A stretch of 64,000 nucleotides of DNA from Autumnicola sp041679265 (lineage in GTDB: Bacteria; Bacteroidota; Bacteroidia; Flavobacteriales; Flavobacteriaceae). The first letter of the stretch is position 1, and every line of letters starts with the position of its first letter. The notes beneath the pieces are model-generated. The model did not search any database, was not told the DNA's origin, and worked only from the letters and a program-made list of their open reading frames with translations. Both the position numbers and the translations under genes were made by a program. This document shows, in pieces, positions 17,587 to 26,830 of the stretch. The DNA is taken from contig NZ_JBGFSM010000002.1 of the NCBI RefSeq assembly GCF_041679265.1, positions 1-64,000 of the forward strand, written 5' to 3'.

Positions 17587-19425
17587 TTAATAAGGCCAGA
17601 TTACCGGAACCAGTAGAATGGTGGTAGCAAACATCAATAAAAGTAGGGGAGCTCCTACTTTAAAGTAATCCGCAAATTTATAGTTGCCTGCAGACATTAC
17701 CATGGCATTGGTAGGTGTGGCCACAGGGGTAAGGCAGGCAGTAGAAGCGCTGATGGCGACAGTTATTAAAAATGGTGCCGGTGAAACATCTAAAGTGGTA
17801 GAGGCAATAAGTGCAATTGGTGCCATCAAAATGGCAGTGGCAGAATTGCTGATCGCCTGGCTAAATACAGAAGTCACTAAAAAGAATCCGGCCAGCAGGG
17901 CTGTTGGATGTATTTGCCCCAGACTATCTACAAGTGCCCCGGCGGTAATTTGTGCCAGGCCGGTTTTTTCCAGTGCAGCACCCATTGGTATCATGGCGGC
18001 AATCATTACCACACTGGTCCAGCTAATATTGCTGTAGGCTTTGGTAATGGGAACACATCCGGTCAACATCACCACTCCCGCACAAACTAAGGCAGCAACC
18101 GCACCGGGGAAAACATCGAGTACAAGCAAAAGTATCATGGCTAGTAAGGCGCCCATTGCGATGTAGGATTTTAGGCCTAAAACATCTACATCTTTGCTCA
18201 TGTTCTCGGGACTGCCCACTATCACCAGGTTTTCATGCATGGCCTTAAGGGATTCAATATTTTCCCAGGAGCCTCTTACCAAAAGTGCATCTCCAGCCTG
18301 TATCCTAATATTACTGTCTTTTAAAGCTTTACTGCCGCGGTTTGCTCCAAGCAATTGAATATCACTTTTCTGAAGATAGCGACCTATACCAATATTCTCC
18401 CCAACAAGTCGGGAACCTGGAGTTACCAGCATTTCTGCCATTCCAACATCTTGATTGATAAGTTCTTCTTTCAGTCCTTTCTCATCAGGAGGGGAAGGGA
18501 TAATGTCCAGGTTGAATAATAAAATAAGCTTATCTACTGCTTCTGCACTTCCTTTAACGGTAATAATATCGTGATAAAGCAATTTGGTTTCCTGTACAGG
18601 GAACTCAACATAAGAATGAATTCCTTTAAATGGATTTGGATGCCTCCTGCGTAACCTAACGATAGAGATATTGTATTTATCCTCCAGGTTCCAATCCTTT
18701 ATCCTGGTATTCAAAAGCTGGGACATAGATCTTATTCTTAGGCGATAAAGATTATCCCCAATACTAAAATGTTCAATCCACTTATGCATTTCAGAATCAA
18801 TATTAGCCGGCCTGCCTGCAGATTCTCTTTCAGGCAATAGCTTATGTCCAAAGAACCTGAAGTATAATAGCGTAACAATAAGTAGCGGTACCCCGATAAG
18901 GCTAAACTCAAAGAAGGAAAAGCCTTCAAAACCATTCTGCGCCAACGCATTGCTGACAATAATATTAGGGGGAGTACCGGTTAAAGTCAAAAGCCCGCCG
19001 GTATTTGAGCCGTACGCCATTGGAATAAGTAATTTAGAAGGTATGGTGCCGGCATTCCAGGCTGCAGAAGCTGTCATGGGCATCAAGGCTGCAACCGCGC
19101 CGGTATTGCTGACAAATCCCGAAAGAACTCCAGATCCTAAGGTTATAAGTATAAGCAGCCTGTTGGTGCTCTTTTTAGCCATGGCTACGAATTTTTTACC
19201 GGCAAGGGCAGTCCAACCGGTTCTGGAAAGTCCTTCTCCTATTATAAACAAGGCGGCTATCATAATTACCGTTGGATTGCTAAACCCACTAAGGGTTTCC
19301 GGGAGGTTCAGAATTCCGGTTAGGAAAAGTGCGAGCATAGACATTAATGCTACGACATCTGGCGGATATTTATCCCATATAAACATCCCCAGAGTGATCA
19401 CAAGTATAATTAGGAGGATATACAT
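17587..19425 (-). CDS. SLC13-family permease with two TrkA-C domains
   Basis: A 612-residue membrane transporter of the SLC13/CitT-ArsB superfamily, usually for dicarboxylates or other anions with sodium. N-terminal helices (about 1-180) and C-terminal helices (about 405-612) flank two cytoplasmic TrkA-C (RCK-C) domains (about 215-290 and 305-390, with VTPGSRLVGENIG and IRIQAGDALLVRG). SNTGAVAALMP and SNSATAILMAPIAL are the paired hairpin motifs. Its position between uspA and pckA fits uptake or export of C4-dicarboxylates, but the substrate is inferred. Confidence 0.88.
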   Translation of the reverse strand: MYILLIILVITLGMFIWDKYPPDVVALMSMLALFLTGILNLPETLSGFSNPTVIMIAALFIIGEGLSRTGWTALAGKKFVAMAKKSTNRLLILITLGSGVLSGFVSNTGAVAALMPMTASAAWNAGTIPSKLLIPMAYGSNTGGLLTLTGTPPNIIVSNALAQNGFEGFSFFEFSLIGVPLLIVTLLYFRFFGHKLLPERESAGRPANIDSEMHKWIEHFSIGDNLYRLRIRSMSQLLNTRIKDWNLEDKYNISIVRLRRRHPNPFKGIHSYVEFPVQETKLLYHDIITVKGSAEAVDKLILLFNLDIIPSPPDEKGLKEELINQDVGMAEMLVTPGSRLVGENIGIGRYLQKSDIQLLGANRGSKALKDSNIRIQAGDALLVRGSWENIESLKAMHENLVIVGSPENMSKDVDVLGLKSYIAMGALLAMILLLVLDVFPGAVAALVCAGVVMLTGCVPITKAYSNISWTSVVMIAAMIPMGAALEKTGLAQITAGALVDSLGQIHPTALLAGFFLVTSVFSQAISNSATAILMAPIALIASTTLDVSPAPFLITVAISASTACLTPVATPTNAMVMSAGNYKFADYFKVGAPLLLLMFATTILLVPVIWPY

Positions 19426-19443
19426 TTTATAAGGCTTTAGTTA

Positions 19444-20223
19444 CTAATCGAGCACCAGTAAGGGAGTTTGAGTATGCAAGGTTAATATCCTGGTGAGTTT
19501 TCCTTCAGAAGCATTTCCGTTTTCCAAATGAGTATTTGGCATTATCGCCAGCATATCAACCTTATGGGCATCCAGATATTCCATTATGCCTTTCTCGATA
19601 TCTTCATTTTCAAGGAAGGAATGATGAGAATAAAACATTTCCAGAAAATACTGCAGGGTATTTTCATTGCCCTCATCATCTTCGGAATAACCCATTGCAG
19701 ATTTATCTTTATCAATGGTGAGAATATGAACTTCAGCCTTAAACCTACGGGAGACTTCAAGCAAAGTGAATAAAACCTCTTTATCAGCTATTTTTTCTTT
19801 GCCAAGGGTAAGGATAATAGTCTTTAATTGAAAGTGTTTGGTGTTTTCAGGAATAACCAAAACCGGAAGATCGGCTTCCTGTACAAATTTTGAAGTTTTT
19901 GTGGCTATATTTTCTTCACCAGTTTCAGCTCCTTTAGTACCCATAATCACCAGGTCAATTTTCAATTCCTCCTGTATTTTGAGTATGGAGGGAATTAAAT
20001 CTCCACTGCGTACCAGAACCTGGATTTTTGGTGTTAAAGATTTTTTATATTTAGATACAACATTTTCCAGTTTTTCCTGAATTTCTTTCTCATCTGTATC
20101 TTTTTCTTTCATGTGAAGAAGATAAAGAAGAATAGAAGGGTCTTCGGTTGAAAATTCAACCGCATAATCCAAAGCGTTAATTGAGGCTTTGGAAAAATCG
20201 AAGGGAATTAGCACGTTTTCCAT
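19444..20223 (-). CDS. uspA: Universal stress protein (tandem UspA)
   Basis: A 259-residue cytoplasmic protein with two UspA-like domains. The first (about 1-140) is complete: LIPFDFSKASINALDYAVEF, LVRSGDLIPSILKIQEE, and the nucleotide-loop sequence DLVIMGTKGAETGE. The second (about 145-259) is less conserved. Such proteins are often induced under oxygen limitation in Bacteroidetes. It is first in the apparent operon with the SLC13 transporter and pckA, and has a Crp/Fnr-type box with the same promoter geometry as the respiratory genes of this island. Confidence 0.9.
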   Translation of the reverse strand: MENVLIPFDFSKASINALDYAVEFSTEDPSILLYLLHMKEKDTDEKEIQEKLENVVSKYKKSLTPKIQVLVRSGDLIPSILKIQEELKIDLVIMGTKGAETGEENIATKTSKFVQEADLPVLVIPENTKHFQLKTIILTLGKEKIADKEVLFTLLEVSRRFKAEVHILTIDKDKSAMGYSEDDEGNENTLQYFLEMFYSHHSFLENEDIEKGIMEYLDAHKVDMLAIMPNTHLENGNASEGKLTRILTLHTQTPLLVLD

Positions 20224-20280
20224 GACTGGTGGATTTATAATTGGAATTTGATGATTTCTGATTTATCCTGAGCATTGCAA

Positions 20281-20323
20281 TAAATATAGCGGCGAAATTC
20301 TACTGAAAATATGACTGTTGTCA
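20281..20323 (-). promoter_or_regulatory. Crp/Fnr-type promoter of uspA-SLC13-pckA
   Basis: On the minus strand the perfect palindrome TGAC-AACA-GTCA (20323-20312) is followed after exactly 23 bases by the -7 box TATATTTA (20288-20281). The same 23-base gap occurs at six other promoters in this window. The leader to the ATG is about 50 bases. Confidence 0.8.
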
Positions 20324-20393
20324 GTTCTTAGGCGTTTGATTTCAACATGTTATCCCGATAACGATTGAAGTTAAGTAGCCTGAAATATTTCTA

Positions 20394-21134
20394 TTAAACC
20401 CTTTGACGTATATCAAAAACTATAGGTAACGAATAGGATACTCTCACCGGCCTGTTTCGCTGTCTGCCGGGTATCATTTTCGGCAATAATTTTATTACCC
20501 GTTCAGCTTCTTCTTCCAGGCGTTTGTGAGGGCCTCTTGATCTTATATCGACTATATCCCCATTCTCGCTAATTTTAAAAACAACAATTATTCTATTAAT
20601 CCCGCTTAAACCCAGTTCGGCACCAATCTCATTATTAAATTCATTTTGAACGAAAGCATCTATTTTCTTTGCCATACAGGCTTTCTTTGCTTCATTGTCC
20701 TTTTCGTTTTCACAACCAGGAAAAACAGGGACGTGTTCAACAAGTACAAAAGGTACTTGTTCTACCACCTCTTCAACCTTTTCCTCCTTAATCTCCGCTA
20801 CCTGTACCACCTTTCCAATTTTTTCTTCCTGGCTGCTTTCGGTGGAAGTTATAAGGTCCTCCTCAACGTCCAGTTCATCTTCTACTATTGTAATCACTTC
20901 CGGAATAACAGGAGGTGGTGGGGGAGGAGGTGGAGGTGTAGTGATTTGAGTTATTGGAATTTCTTCCTGGACTTCATAAGGCACTTCTATTTTTAAATTT
21001 TCAATATCATTTTTTTCAGAAGTCCTCCATTCCAGGGCAAAATAAGTCGATGATAGAATCAGAATGAGCCCAATCTGAAAGAAGATAACACTTCCCCTGG
21101 AAAGATCTGCTTTTGGATTTTTTTTGGTTTCCAT
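20394..21134 (-). CDS. tonB: TonB-family energy transducer
   Basis: A 246-residue TonB-like protein coupling the proton motive force to outer membrane receptors. A single membrane helix (about 15-34) is followed by a proline run (TTPPPPPPPPP), acidic linker, and a C-terminal TonB domain starting near LGLSGINRIIVVFKISENGDIVDI, with RSRGPHKRLEEEAERVIKLLPKM. Linker and domain lengths are typical of Bacteroidetes. It is 170 bases upstream of uspA with the uspA promoter between, so it is probably transcribed separately. Confidence 0.92.
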   Translation of the reverse strand: METKKNPKADLSRGSVIFFQIGLILILSSTYFALEWRTSEKNDIENLKIEVPYEVQEEIPITQITTPPPPPPPPPVIPEVITIVEDELDVEEDLITSTESSQEEKIGKVVQVAEIKEEKVEEVVEQVPFVLVEHVPVFPGCENEKDNEAKKACMAKKIDAFVQNEFNNEIGAELGLSGINRIIVVFKISENGDIVDIRSRGPHKRLEEEAERVIKLLPKMIPGRQRNRPVRVSYSLPIVFDIRQRV

Positions 21135-21473
21135 GGCGCATGTTTTAAAAAAATTACAAATCAGTTATTGCATTATTCTTTAATTTGTTCTTTTAGTATT
21201 TGTTTATAACAATGTTATTTCTCCAGTACAAAAATCCTTGATTAGGAAGGATGGAAGCCCGGAATATTTTCAAATACCGAACTGTATTTTGAAAAATATC
21301 CTACTAAACAGCATATTAAAATTAAGAAGTACAATGAGGAGGGACTATGACATATGTCAGTTAATGAAGGAATTTTCAAAAAAAGGCGAAACCTTTTTCA
21401 GCCAGAATATTTTTAAGCTAAACAATATTTCACCACTGACCCACCTGCTTTTAACTGTCCAATTAAATTAAAA

Positions 21474-21956
21474 ATGAATCCGTTAATTAATGTGACCGGG
21501 AGAGATAAATTTGGAAACGGAAAGGGGGAAATGGCAATCAAAGTGTTTTCTCTTATTCCCGTTGTAAATGCAGGAAATAATGAAAAAGTAAATCAGGCAA
21601 CATTACAGCGATATTTGGCTGAAATCGTTTGGTTTCCATCTGCCGCTTTGAGTCCTTATATAAGTTGGAAACCATTAAACGATAATTCTGCCCAGGCAAC
21701 AATGGATTATAATGGAACAACTGGTTCGGGTGTTTTCCATTTTGACCTAAATGGTAATTTTCAAAAGTTCGTAGCCATGCGTTATAAAGATATTAAAGAC
21801 ACTATTCCTAAAGAATGGACTGTGTCGATGATCAAAAGTGAAATCCAAAATGGAATTAAAATACCCGTGGAATGTGAGGTGAGTTGGCTATTAGAAAATC
21901 AAGATTGGAGGTGGCTAAAACTGAGGGTAAAAAATATCCAGTATAACATAAAATAA
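21474..21956 (+). pseudogene. Truncated DUF6544-like gene
   Basis: The 160 residues match the C-terminal part of DUF6544 (formerly DUF6920) proteins: GRDKFGNGKGEMAIKVFSLIPVVNA, LQRYLAEIVWFPSAALSPYISW and SGVFHFDLNGNFQKFVAMRY. Full-length members are considerably longer, with an N-terminal membrane segment and about 100 more residues. Upstream there is an in-frame stop immediately before the ATG and only 339 bases to tonB, none recognisable as the missing part. It is most likely a remnant left by deletion; the stretch 21135-21473 shows nothing else. Confidence 0.65.
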
Positions 21957-22083
21957 GAGCTTTTTTAGCTAAGGGAAGTCTGGGTTTTAAGCTTTTCTAA
22001 GATCAATTGCTCACTCGGGTCTCCAGTTCTCGACACTGCAAGCGTGATCTGTTATCTAACTCCAAAATTATTCATTGCTAATA

Positions 22084-22126
22084 TGATTTGGCTCATAAAC
22101 TAAAGAGTATCTATTGCTCAACTTTG
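22084..22126 (+). promoter_or_regulatory. Crp/Fnr-type promoter of ric
   Basis: TGAT-TTGG-CTCA (22084-22095), within the longer imperfect palindrome ATGA...TCAT, is followed after 23 bases by the -7 box CAACTTTG (22119-22126). ric starts at 22155. Confidence 0.7.
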
Positions 22127-22155
22127 TAACGTAGAAAATTTAAAAACATACGTTA
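22127..22155. repeat. Inverted repeat at the ric start
   Basis: TAACGTA (22127-22133) and TACGTTA (22149-22155) are perfect inverted copies 22 bases apart centre to centre (two helical turns), between the -7 box and the ATG. A second operator, for example for a nitric-oxide-responsive repressor, is possible. Confidence 0.5.
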
Positions 22156-22874
22156 TGAATACGCTGGAAACAAAAACGGTAGCCGATCTGGTAACTGAAA
22201 ATATTAAAACCGCCCATATTTTTAAGAAGTACGGTATTGACTTTTGCTGCGGAGGAGGAATCTCTATTCAAAGAGCCTGTGAAAAGGCAAATATTAATTT
22301 TGAAGATTTAGAAAGGGATCTGCTTAACGTTGATCAAAGCAGGGATCGTGCGACAAATTACAATAGCTGGGAACTGGACTTTTTAACTGATCATATCATT
22401 AATGTTCATCATTCTTATGTAGAAGAGAACATCCCACTGCTCATCCAATATGCAGCTAAGGTAGCCAAAGTACATGGCGATCGAGATCCCGAGTTACTGG
22501 AAATTCAAAAGCTTTTTGCTCTTGTAGCTACTGAACTTAGCGGCCATTTACGTAAAGAGGAACTTATTCTCTTTCCTTTTATTAAAAAACTGGTAAAGGC
22601 GAAAAAAGATGGAGCAGCATTGCCAAAAGCTAATTTTGGTACTGTGGACAATCCTATAAAAATGATGGAAGCAGAACATGAAGAAGCGGGCGAGATCTTG
22701 AGAAAAATAGCAAAGCTCAGCAATAATTATACTCCGCCGGAAGGAGCCTGCAATACCTATCGTGCTTTCTTTGCAAAGCTTGATGAATTTGAACAGGATC
22801 TTCATCAACACGTGCACCTGGAAAATAACATTCTTTTTCCAAAAGCGATGCACCTGGAAGAACAATTACAATAA
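22155..22874 (+). CDS. ric: Iron-sulfur cluster repair di-iron protein RIC/YtfE
   Basis: A 239-residue hemerythrin-like protein that repairs iron-sulfur clusters damaged by nitric oxide or peroxide. The N-terminal ScdA domain (about 1-60) has the CC pair in DFCCGGGISIQRAC. The hemerythrin part (about 80-235) supplies the di-iron ligands in HIINVHHSYVEENI, LSGHLRKEELILFPFI, AEHEEAGEILRKI and HQHVHLENNILFPK. norB follows after 95 bases containing a hairpin, and the pairing with a nitric oxide reductase supports a nitrosative-stress role. Confidence 0.95.
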   Translation: MNTLETKTVADLVTENIKTAHIFKKYGIDFCCGGGISIQRACEKANINFEDLERDLLNVDQSRDRATNYNSWELDFLTDHIINVHHSYVEENIPLLIQYAAKVAKVHGDRDPELLEIQKLFALVATELSGHLRKEELILFPFIKKLVKAKKDGAALPKANFGTVDNPIKMMEAEHEEAGEILRKIAKLSNNYTPPEGACNTYRAFFAKLDEFEQDLHQHVHLENNILFPKAMHLEEQLQ

Positions 22875-22928
22875 GAATCGAAACATTTACAGCCTTTTAG
22901 ACTTGACCTACAACTGCTGTATTAACCG

Positions 22929-22955
22929 GAGGCAAAATGCAGTAGGTTTTGCCTC
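22929..22955 (+). promoter_or_regulatory. Hairpin in the norB leader
   Basis: GAGGCAAAA (22929-22937) and TTTTGCCTC (22947-22955) form a perfect 9-base-pair stem with a 9-base loop, ending 14 bases before the norB ATG. An AT-rich run follows. It could terminate ric transcription partially, or control norB translation. Confidence 0.6.
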
Positions 22956-22969
22956 TTAAATAATTTTTT

Positions 22970-25234
22970 ATGACCAAAGAAAGAAAGTTGTGGATCACAT
23001 TTATCCTGGTGATGACGGCATCTTTTGCTGTACTGGGATACTATGGATTTGAAATTTATCAACAGGCACCGCCCTTGCCTGAAAAAGTGATCACTACAGA
23101 TGGAAACACTGTATTTGAAGGGCAGGATATAAAAGACGGGCAGAACGTATGGCAAAGTATCGGAGGACAGGAAGTAGGATCGGTATGGGGACATGGGGCA
23201 TATACTGCGCCGGATTGGACTGCCGATTGGCTGCACCGGGAAGCTCTGTTCTTTTTAGATCACTGGGCTCAGCAGGATTTTGATAAACCATATAAAGAAT
23301 TGAGCAGTGAAAATAAGGCGGCTCTGGAAAAAAGGCTTCAGCTTGAACTAAGGAAAAACACCTATGATGAAGGAAGTGGTATGATAACAATTTCTCCCCT
23401 TAGGGCTAAAGCTGCCGCTTTTTTAAGTAATTACTATAGCGGCCTTTTTATGGAAAATCCGGAACTGGATGAGTTACGATCAAATTATGCCATTCCCAAG
23501 AATTCTATTAAAGATGAGCAGCGAATGCAGCAGATGAATGCTTTCTTTTTTTGGGCATCCTGGGCTGCAATAACAGAGCGGCCTGGTAATGAAGTAACAT
23601 ATACGCACAACTGGCCGGCAGATGATTTAATAGGCAATAAAGCAACCGGAGACCTGATTATTTGGACCGGATTTAGCATTATCCTGTTGCTTTTTGGAAT
23701 AGGAATTATGATTTTCTATCATGCCCGGATGAAAGAAGAAGATGAGCCGGAAATGCCACGGGAAGATCCGCTGATGAGGCAGACTATTACCCCGTCTATG
23801 CTTGCCGTGAAAAAATATATGTGGGTGGTAAGCCTGCTCATTCTTATCCAGGTAACCTTTGGAGTGGTTACCGCGCATTATGGTGTTGAGGGTGATGCTT
23901 TCTACGGGTTGAATTTAGCTGAAGTTATGCCTTATTCCATTTCCAGAACCTGGCATGTGCAGCTGGGGATCCTCTGGATTGCCACCGCATGGCTCGCCAC
24001 AGGTTTATATATTGCGCCGGCGGTATCTGGAAAAGACCCAAAATTCCAGCGGGTTGGTGTAAATTTCCTTTTTTTCTGCTTACTCATAATTGTACTAGGC
24101 TCTATGGTTGGCCAATGGATGGGAGTAATGCAAAAGCTAGGGCTGGCAGAGAACTTTTGGTTTGGACACCAGGGCTATGAATATGTAGATCTGGGCAGGT
24201 TTTGGCAAATCTTCCTGCTGGTTGGCTTATTTGTATGGCTCACCCTTATGGTAAGGCCTTTAATTCCGGTACTAAAAAGTAAAACTTCAGAAAAGAACCT
24301 GTTAATCATGTTCCTGGTATCTTCCGCAGCGATCGCGCTATTTTATGGTGCCGGGCTAATGTGGGGGAGACAAACCAATCTTGCCATTGCAGAATACTGG
24401 AGATGGTGGGTGGTACACCTTTGGGTGGAGGGCTTCTTTGAAGTTTTTGCCACCGTGGTTTCAGCATTTCTATTTGTCAGACTGGGATTACTTCGTACTA
24501 AAACAGCAACATTAAGTGTTTTACTGGCAACCATAATTTTCCTTTCCGGAGGAATACTTGGAACTTTTCACCACCTTTATTTCAGCGGAACGCCTACTGC
24601 AGTAATGGCTCTTGGGGCTACATTCAGTGCGCTGGAAGTAGTGCCGCTGGTATTAATTGGTTATGAAGTTTATGAAAACTACAAACTCAGCCGGGCTACA
24701 GAATGGATCAAAGATTATAAATGGCCAATTTACTGCCTTATAGCTGTAGCTTTCTGGAACTTCCTGGGAGCTGGAATCTTTGGTTTTGTAATAAACCCTC
24801 CTATAGCGCTCTATTATATGCAGGGATTAAATACCACCGCAGTGCATGCTCATACCGCCCTCTTTGGAGTTTACGGAATGCTTGGAATCGGTTTAATGTT
24901 ATTCGTACTCCGAAGCCTTTACAGGGTGCAGGTTTGGAACGATAAATTACTCCGCTTCTCTTTTTGGAGCATCAATATTGGTCTGTTGCTAATGGTGGTG
25001 CTAAGTGTACTGCCAATTGGCCTATTGCAAACTGTTGCCAGTGTTAATGAAGGTATGTGGTATGCCCGTTCTGCCGAATTTATGCAACAGCCGGGTATGA
25101 ATACTCTTAGATGGTTAAGGGTAATAGGGGATACCATTTTTGCCATAGGACTGATTGCTTTTGTTTGGTTTGTATTCAGCCTGGATAGCATGAAGAAATT
25201 ACCTGAAGATAAAAAAGCTGCCCTTAAGGATTAG
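22970..25234 (+). CDS. norB: Quinol-dependent nitric oxide reductase (qNOR)
   Basis: A single-chain enzyme (754 residues) that reduces NO to N2O with quinol as donor. The N-terminal NorC-like region (about 30-215) has GQNVWQSIGGQEVGSVWGHGAYTAPDWTADWLHRE and no haem c motif, which identifies the qNOR type. The NorB-like core (about 270-740, 12 or more helices) has haem and Fe-B ligands in ISRTWHVQLGILWIAT, VVHLWVEGFFE, GTFHHLYFSG and HAHTALFGVYGMLGIGLM. Full length. It stands between ric and a degenerate haem-copper-like protein. Confidence 0.96.
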   Translation: MTKERKLWITFILVMTASFAVLGYYGFEIYQQAPPLPEKVITTDGNTVFEGQDIKDGQNVWQSIGGQEVGSVWGHGAYTAPDWTADWLHREALFFLDHWAQQDFDKPYKELSSENKAALEKRLQLELRKNTYDEGSGMITISPLRAKAAAFLSNYYSGLFMENPELDELRSNYAIPKNSIKDEQRMQQMNAFFFWASWAAITERPGNEVTYTHNWPADDLIGNKATGDLIIWTGFSIILLLFGIGIMIFYHARMKEEDEPEMPREDPLMRQTITPSMLAVKKYMWVVSLLILIQVTFGVVTAHYGVEGDAFYGLNLAEVMPYSISRTWHVQLGILWIATAWLATGLYIAPAVSGKDPKFQRVGVNFLFFCLLIIVLGSMVGQWMGVMQKLGLAENFWFGHQGYEYVDLGRFWQIFLLVGLFVWLTLMVRPLIPVLKSKTSEKNLLIMFLVSSAAIALFYGAGLMWGRQTNLAIAEYWRWWVVHLWVEGFFEVFATVVSAFLFVRLGLLRTKTATLSVLLATIIFLSGGILGTFHHLYFSGTPTAVMALGATFSALEVVPLVLIGYEVYENYKLSRATEWIKDYKWPIYCLIAVAFWNFLGAGIFGFVINPPIALYYMQGLNTTAVHAHTALFGVYGMLGIGLMLFVLRSLYRVQVWNDKLLRFSFWSINIGLLLMVVLSVLPIGLLQTVASVNEGMWYARSAEFMQQPGMNTLRWLRVIGDTIFAIGLIAFVWFVFSLDSMKKLPEDKKAALKD

Positions 25235-25322
25235 AAGTTTTAGGAAAAGAACTGGCTGGATTTCTTTTTTTGCAAATGAATCACAAGAGAGAAATTCAGT
25301 CACCTTTTGTTATTTTTATTTA

Positions 25323-26543
25323 ATGATAAACTTGAAAAGACACACGAATATAGCATTAGGCTATTTTCTGTTGGTAGGTAGCATGGGAGTCCTTCTCAGG
25401 CTCTTTTTCGTTATGCCAATTTCAGAGACTTATGGGTTTATAGTCCATACACATTCACACATAGCTTTACTGGGTTGGGTTTATATCGGCTTAAGTACAA
25501 TGATATACAGAATGTATTTTACCGATACTCTTAAAGACAATATTTATAAAAGGATATTCCTGTTTACCAATTTCACCCTGCTAGGAATGATGTTCTCCTT
25601 TCCTTTACAGGGGTATGCCTTGTTTTCAATTATCTTTTCTACGCTTTTTCTTTTTGCTTCTTATTTCCTGGCGTGGTTTGTTTTTAAATATGTTCCTCAG
25701 CGGTTTAGAGATCGTTTCTCCTATAGATGTATAAAGGCGGCATTGTGTTACATGGTTATTTCAAGCATTGGCCCCTGGGCAGTTGGAGGCGTTATGGCCA
25801 TTTTGGGAAAAGCTTCCATCTGGTACAAATTGTCCATCTATTTTTATCTACATTTTCAATATAATGGCTGGTTTATTCTGGCGCTTACCGGCATTCTGCT
25901 TTTTATTGCTGAAAAAACCAAAGTCGCAATTAATAAAAAAAAATTCAGGGCTTTTTTCCTGCTTATGAATGCCGGAATTATTCTTAGTTTCTTCCTTTCA
26001 GTTTTATGGACCAATCCGCCGGTGGTTTTCTATTGGCTTGCCGCAGCTGGAGCGGTGTTACAGGTCCTGGCTTGCCTCCAATTTTTTGAAATTCTGAAAA
26101 AATCCTGGAAGAAAATTCATAATAGTCTTCAGCCGATTGTTGCTTTTCTTTTAGAGCTGAGCGGTATTTTACTAGTCGTAAAAGTTTTGCTTCAACTCAG
26201 CACCGCGCTGCCTTTTTTTGCGGAATTGTCTTTTCTATATACAGATTTTGTCATCGGCTATCTGCACTGGACCTTCCTGGGTGTGGTAAGCCTGGCGTTA
26301 TTTGCTTTTCTCCATCATTTTGATTTTTTGAAAATCTCCCGCACGACCTTCTGGATTTATTTTTGCGGTTTTTCTTTATCTGAAGCTTTAATCTTTTACA
26401 AAGGCACGTCTTTATGGCTTCACCTGGTCTTACCTGGCAATTATTCCCTTTGGCTGGTGCTCATAAGCGCACTTATTCCTCTTTCCGTGGGAGTAATTTT
26501 ATTTCAAAACATCACAAGCAGTAGAAGTAGATTAGAGAAATAG
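25323..26543 (+). CDS. Polytopic membrane protein, haem-copper oxidase-like
   Basis: A 406-residue protein with about 12 membrane helices and no soluble domain. I do not recognise a named family with certainty. Helix 2 (HTHSHIALLGWVYIGLSTMIYR) looks like the haem-ligand helix of haem-copper oxidases (compare RPLHTNAVIFAFVGNAIFAGVYY in CcoN), and YFYLHFQYNGWFILALTGI resembles the second-histidine helix. The copper-ligand histidine pair is not evident, so it is probably not an oxidase. Its position after norB suggests a part in NO handling or in quinol or haem insertion. NnrS is an alternative. Confidence 0.6.
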   Translation: MINLKRHTNIALGYFLLVGSMGVLLRLFFVMPISETYGFIVHTHSHIALLGWVYIGLSTMIYRMYFTDTLKDNIYKRIFLFTNFTLLGMMFSFPLQGYALFSIIFSTLFLFASYFLAWFVFKYVPQRFRDRFSYRCIKAALCYMVISSIGPWAVGGVMAILGKASIWYKLSIYFYLHFQYNGWFILALTGILLFIAEKTKVAINKKKFRAFFLLMNAGIILSFFLSVLWTNPPVVFYWLAAAGAVLQVLACLQFFEILKKSWKKIHNSLQPIVAFLLELSGILLVVKVLLQLSTALPFFAELSFLYTDFVIGYLHWTFLGVVSLALFAFLHHFDFLKISRTTFWIYFCGFSLSEALIFYKGTSLWLHLVLPGNYSLWLVLISALIPLSVGVILFQNITSSRSRLEK

Positions 26544-26773
26544 ACTGGAATTCCTCTGTTTTAGGATGTATATAACCAGGGAAACAATTTAAATACTTCC
26601 TTTAATGAAAATAAAGTCATGGAGGCGCAATTATTGGATAATATCAGGAATCAGTCTTCAATACTTATATCCAAAGAAGAGAAATTCATTTTGATCTTAA
26701 TCATAATGAGAATTTACAGGGCTTTAAAATGAAAATTTCGCAAAAGTTTGTGATTTTAAAATTCTCCTAAATT

Positions 26774-26816
26774 TGATTTTGATCATTTCTGTATACAGGT
26801 GAAATTTTCAATTTTG
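26774..26816 (+). promoter_or_regulatory. Crp/Fnr-type promoter of the crp/fnr gene
   Basis: TGAT-TTTG-ATCA (26774-26785; extended TTGAT at 26773) is followed after 23 bases by the -7 box CAATTTTG (26809-26816). The regulator gene starts at 26831, so autoregulation is likely. Confidence 0.8.
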
Positions 26817-26830
26817 AACAAAAGTTTATT

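Noticed and set aside
21238..21471. Plus-strand open frame of 77 codons before the DUF6544 remnant
   Set aside because: No similarity to the missing part of the family or to anything else; composition looks non-coding.
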